Origin: Chroococcopsis sp964623815
GTDB taxonomy: Bacteria; Cyanobacteriota; Cyanobacteriia; Cyanobacteriales; Microcystaceae
DNA length: 64,000 nt
Assembly (NCBI GenBank): GCA_964623815.1
Contig: CAZUVR010000006.1
Coordinates: forward strand, 57,451 to 121,450
Reading direction: 5' to 3'
Shown here: piece by piece, positions 61,213-64,000 of the stretch
How the letters are laid out: each line of letters starts with the position of its first letter
Numbering within the stretch: the first letter of the stretch is position 1
Notes under the pieces: generated by a model
Told to the model about the DNA's origin: nothing
What the model saw: the letters and a program-made list of their open reading frames with translations, nothing else
Databases searched by the model: none
Made by a program: the position numbers and the translations under genes

Positions 61213-62303
61213 AATAGATTTAGACTTTTTGAAGTTTTCTCGCGGGAAAGGTCAGGGTCTACCGGAGACTGCCTTTGACGGTCAAATTTTATGGCATGAT
61301 AAAGATCGGATATTTCTCTTACTCTATCTATGACTGTGTTCTGTATAGCGTTTTTATATCCAGCTTCAGCGATTGACTCTATTAAAGAAGGATTTTGCAA
61401 AAGATAGGCAACTTTCTGACTTAGTTCTTCTGGGGTAGAAAAATAAACCGCTTCCTTATCCTCTGCGAATAGATTGGGTAACATGGGGCTACGCTCACTT
61501 AAAGTAAGTGTTCTCGTTGCGGGAATTTCATAGGTTCTAATGTTATGTCCCAATTCATTTTGCGGGCGCAAAATATTAAGACCCATTTTCGCCAAAGCTA
61601 ATACTTTCGGTATTTCTTCATAACTACACATCCCTTGACACAAGCCCTTTAGGGAAGTTTCTTGACAATGGGTATTCCAATAATTAGATCCCCAAAGTCC
61701 CAAGCGATAATGAGATATAGCTTTTAAATATTGTTCTCGCTTGCGGCTAGCATCCCAATTTCCAATAAAGGCTACATCGTATAAGGGAGAAGAAGGTTGT
61801 CGTTGAGGAAAATGATAGGCTATATCGCAGCAAAATGGATGAAATAAAGCTTTTTTAAAACCATTTTTTCGCAGACTTTCAACGAGTTCTTGACTCCAAA
61901 TGAACGCTGCATCCCATAGGGAAAAACATCCTTTTATCCAAGCATTACTGTGGGTATGGTGAACATCTAGAGGATTATCCGTGAAAAAGACAAAGGCTAA
62001 ACTATGTTGCTTGATAGCCTGCAGACTATCTGGGTGAAGTAAAAGCGGGGAAATAACTAATGTTAGATCGGGACGAAATTGAGTGACGACTTCTACTAAT
62101 TTCTGATTGGCTAGTTTAGCTAAAGGCTGCCAAGCTAATCGCCATAGTGCTTTATCGAGCAAGGAAATAGAAAGTAAGGAGGGTAAAGCTTCTTGCCAAG
62201 TGAAATACTCAACTTCCCAATCTAAAGCTAGAAATCCCCGGCCGTAAACTTCCTCAGTACGTCCTAGCTCTAGTGTTTGTCCTACGATTAAAATTTTTTT
62301 CAT
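61209..62303 (-). CDS. CgeB-family glycosyltransferase-like protein
   Basis: 364 residues. 'RPDLTLVISPLLLHPDSLQA' and 'LAFVFFTDNPLDVHHTHSNA' belong to the DUF3880/CgeB N-terminal part, and 'YDVAFIGNWDASRKREQYLK', 'ILRPQNELGHNIRTYEIPAT' and 'YFSTPEELSQKVAYLLQNPS' to the C-terminal glycosyl transferase-like domain. It begins directly after the GT4 gene upstream and overlaps the next by 4 bp. Confidence 0.82.
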   Translation of the reverse strand: MKKILIVGQTLELGRTEEVYGRGFLALDWEVEYFTWQEALPSLLSISLLDKALWRLAWQPLAKLANQKLVEVVTQFRPDLTLVISPLLLHPDSLQAIKQHSLAFVFFTDNPLDVHHTHSNAWIKGCFSLWDAAFIWSQELVESLRKNGFKKALFHPFCCDIAYHFPQRQPSSPLYDVAFIGNWDASRKREQYLKAISHYRLGLWGSNYWNTHCQETSLKGLCQGMCSYEEIPKVLALAKMGLNILRPQNELGHNIRTYEIPATRTLTLSERSPMLPNLFAEDKEAVYFSTPEELSQKVAYLLQNPSLIESIAEAGYKNAIQNTVIDRVREISDLYHAIKFDRQRQSPVDPDLSREKTSKSLNLL

Positions 62304-63491
62304 TTAGTTTTTCTCCTGTAAATAATTTAAGGCTTGTTTAAGCCCTTGAATATCTTCACGATAGCTCCACTTTTGTACTTGCCGGAGACTGTAATCTCCC
62401 GCAGAATCTCGGTTGGCAATTCCCCACCGCAGGGCTTCTGCTAAGGCGAGCTTATTTCCCACCGGGAAAATTTTGCCATTCTTTTCTTCGATGACTAAAT
62501 CGATCGCACAACCAACGCGATCGCTTACGATTACGGCTTTTCCTGCATTCATTACCTCGTTGATCGCTAATCCCCAAGGCTCAAAGCTAGAGGGTAATAC
62601 AAATACGTCACACAAATCATAGATAAATGGCATTTCTGACTGATTACGAAAGCCTAAAAAGCGAATTGATTGCCATTGTGTTTGTTTAGCTTGCTCTTCT
62701 AGTACTGAGCGTAAAGCTCCATCACCGACTATTAAAAGATAAGGGTCGGGTTCTTGTTTGCCATCAGGGGACAATAATTGATAAGCGGCTAAAAGATCTT
62801 GAGGGCGCTTAACCTCGATTAGCTTGGCGGCGTAAAGGATAATCGGCCTACCCGGCTCTAAATTCAGTGATTCGCGCATTTCTTCGCGTTTACCTTGTGC
62901 TTTTATCGCTTGCTGCCGAAAAAATTCATTATCAACTGCATACGGCATATCAAAAATCAGTTTGTCTTTAACTCCATATCCTTTGTAAAACTGACGATTT
63001 AAAGTTCCAATAGCTAAAAAAGCTGATATTCTCTTAAAAAGCAAGCTTAAAATCTTTTTTTTGACAATTTGTTTTAGAGAGTTAGCTGAGCCACCGAGAC
63101 AATTAGACTCACCCCGAATTAATACTGGAATATTTAATTGATTGGCAGCTAAAATAGCCTGGATACTACATATCCAAGACCAGCCATGTACCCAAACAGC
63201 ATCATAATTTCCTTGCTTAAGTTGCCTATAAATATCTTTAGCAAATGATTTTTGTGAGGCATTTAGCTGTGGGTTATTGTACCAGCAATCTAGGAAACGG
63301 TAATTATAACCCTCTGTCAGAGATACATCCCACTTAATTACTTTCCCAAATCCCTCATCTTTATAAGGTTTTAAGGAAAAGTCACTATAGAAAAAAACTT
63401 TAAGGTCAATTTCTTCATCTGCGGCAATCATCCGTAATAAGGGAGCTTGGTATTGAATAGGATGAGATACAAAGTAAGCTAAACGTAACAT
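62304..63491 (-). CDS. Glycosyltransferase family 4
   Basis: 395 residues. 'RLAYFVSHPIQYQAPLLRMI' (GT4 N-terminus), 'LNRQFYKGYGVKDKLIFDMP', 'RPIILYAAKLIEVKRPQDLL', 'IRFLGFRNQSEMPFIYDLCD' and 'PSSFEPWGLAINEVMNAGKA' (EX7E). It is directly followed by the CgeB-like gene and is the first complete gene of the cluster at the window's right end. Confidence 0.9.
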   Translation of the reverse strand: MLRLAYFVSHPIQYQAPLLRMIAADEEIDLKVFFYSDFSLKPYKDEGFGKVIKWDVSLTEGYNYRFLDCWYNNPQLNASQKSFAKDIYRQLKQGNYDAVWVHGWSWICSIQAILAANQLNIPVLIRGESNCLGGSANSLKQIVKKKILSLLFKRISAFLAIGTLNRQFYKGYGVKDKLIFDMPYAVDNEFFRQQAIKAQGKREEMRESLNLEPGRPIILYAAKLIEVKRPQDLLAAYQLLSPDGKQEPDPYLLIVGDGALRSVLEEQAKQTQWQSIRFLGFRNQSEMPFIYDLCDVFVLPSSFEPWGLAINEVMNAGKAVIVSDRVGCAIDLVIEEKNGKIFPVGNKLALAEALRWGIANRDSAGDYSLRQVQKWSYREDIQGLKQALNYLQEKN

Positions 63492-63629
63492 ATAAAGTTA
63501 TCGAGCTAATTGATTTATAAAATATTTTCAAGCTAATTTTCTTGCAAAAACTATTAAATCCCCTCCCAGTAATGAAGGGTAAAGCCACCTTAATTTTGCT
63601 AACTTACCAGAACACTTTACCTTGATTAT
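63492..63629. other. Short intergenic gap
   Basis: 138 bp between the disrupted methyltransferase and the first GT4 gene. No hairpin or repeat I can support. Confidence 0.3.
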
Positions 63630-63959
63630 TTATAAATTGTATTGATTCAGCAATTTTTTTAAAGTTTCTAATGTAAAGTAGTGCAGATGTTGAACATCCC
63701 AATCAATTATATTATCTCTTGTTTCATAGTTAGAGGTGCATGGCAATTTTCCTACTACTAAATCTAATCTATGCTTAATATACGCAATATTAGGAACCTG
63801 AATTATTGCTAAACCGCCCTGCTTTAAAACACGAAACACTTCACTAATCGTATGATGTACATCAAAAACGTGTTCTAGAACCATTAGCATTGTTATCAAA
63901 TCAAAACTCGCATCTTCAAATGGTAAGTCATTGTAGTCAATATTAAGGGTTGTGCATTA
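63630..63959 (-). pseudogene. C-terminal part of a class I SAM methyltransferase, 5' part disrupted
   Basis: The frame reads 'NIDYNDLPFEDASFDLITML' then 'MVLEHVFDVHHTISEVFRVL', 'KQGGLAIIQVPN' and 'YFTLETLKKLLNQYNL', the second half of a methyltransferase-11/23 domain. About 20 codons earlier the same frame meets TAA, and no frame up to the window edge supplies the SAM-binding GxGxG half without a stop. It is therefore either frameshifted or a remnant; the missing half could lie beyond the edge in another frame. Start at 63899 (ATG) is the only Met and would give a non-functional fragment. Confidence 0.6.
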
Positions 63960-64000
63960 AAAGATTGTGGGATAGCAAACTAAATCATTCCAACTCCAAC

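Overview
The window is chromosomal DNA of a cyanobacterium. It carries NDH-1 subunits NdhB and NdhM, magnesium-chelatase ChlD, a CpcT-type phycobilin lyase, a CyanoP (PsbP-like) lipoprotein, a Psb34 homologue, a DASH cryptochrome and frequent GCGATCGC (HIP1) octamers. Moderate GC and the gene repertoire suggest a chroococcalean-type genome; this is inference and no species is claimed.

Layout. 1-3.3 kb: end of an efflux adaptor with a MacB-type permease, then ndhB. 3.4-8 kb: panB overlapping msrA, two coupled secreted proteins of which the second is built of Arg/Asp tandem repeats, an FkbM methyltransferase, and a rhodanese-like gene cut off at a hairpin. 8-27 kb: mostly single housekeeping genes (chlD, a cNMP-binding protein, a GH-like protein, recQ, DUF2301, YdcF-like, cpcT-like, htrA-type protease, GH10-like, class A beta-lactamase-like, trmJ-like, DUF2256, GDSL/PEP-CTERM hydrolase, cry-DASH, cyanoP, a TPR protein). 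28.1-32.3 kb: a compact operon of two YtcJ-type amidohydrolases around a COG0523 (CobW-type) metallochaperone GTPase. 32.4-40.6 kb: psb34, tRNA-Ser(GCU), a Nif11-like peptide, ndhM, a GspE/PilB paralogue with degenerate ATPase motifs, an orphan NrtA/CmpA-like binding protein, an HdrB-like CCG protein and several unrecognised genes.

40.9-43.2 kb is a gene-poor graveyard. It holds a decayed NRPS condensation-domain remnant, a 127-bp element with terminal inverted repeats, and a second decayed reading frame. It is followed by a roughly 1,500-residue surface-type protein (two DUF4082, three Calx-beta and two pectate-lyase-like beta-helix modules) whose modules are near-identical at DNA level.

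47.8-64 kb is a minus-strand cell-surface polysaccharide cluster. It contains a GT2, six GT4-type enzymes, a CgeB-like, a fucosyltransferase-like and an exostosin-like enzyme, a DUF6492 protein, a Wzy-like polymerase, an AsnB-type amidotransferase and, at the window edge, a disrupted methyltransferase. Together these would assemble and polymerise a complex exopolysaccharide or O-antigen.

Most unusual points: the amidohydrolase/metallochaperone operon, the predicted pseudo-ATPase of the PilB family, the 72-bp repeat protein, the modular beta-helix protein and the pseudogene region. I could run no database search. Family names rest on motif recognition, and functions not stated as seen in the sequence are inference.
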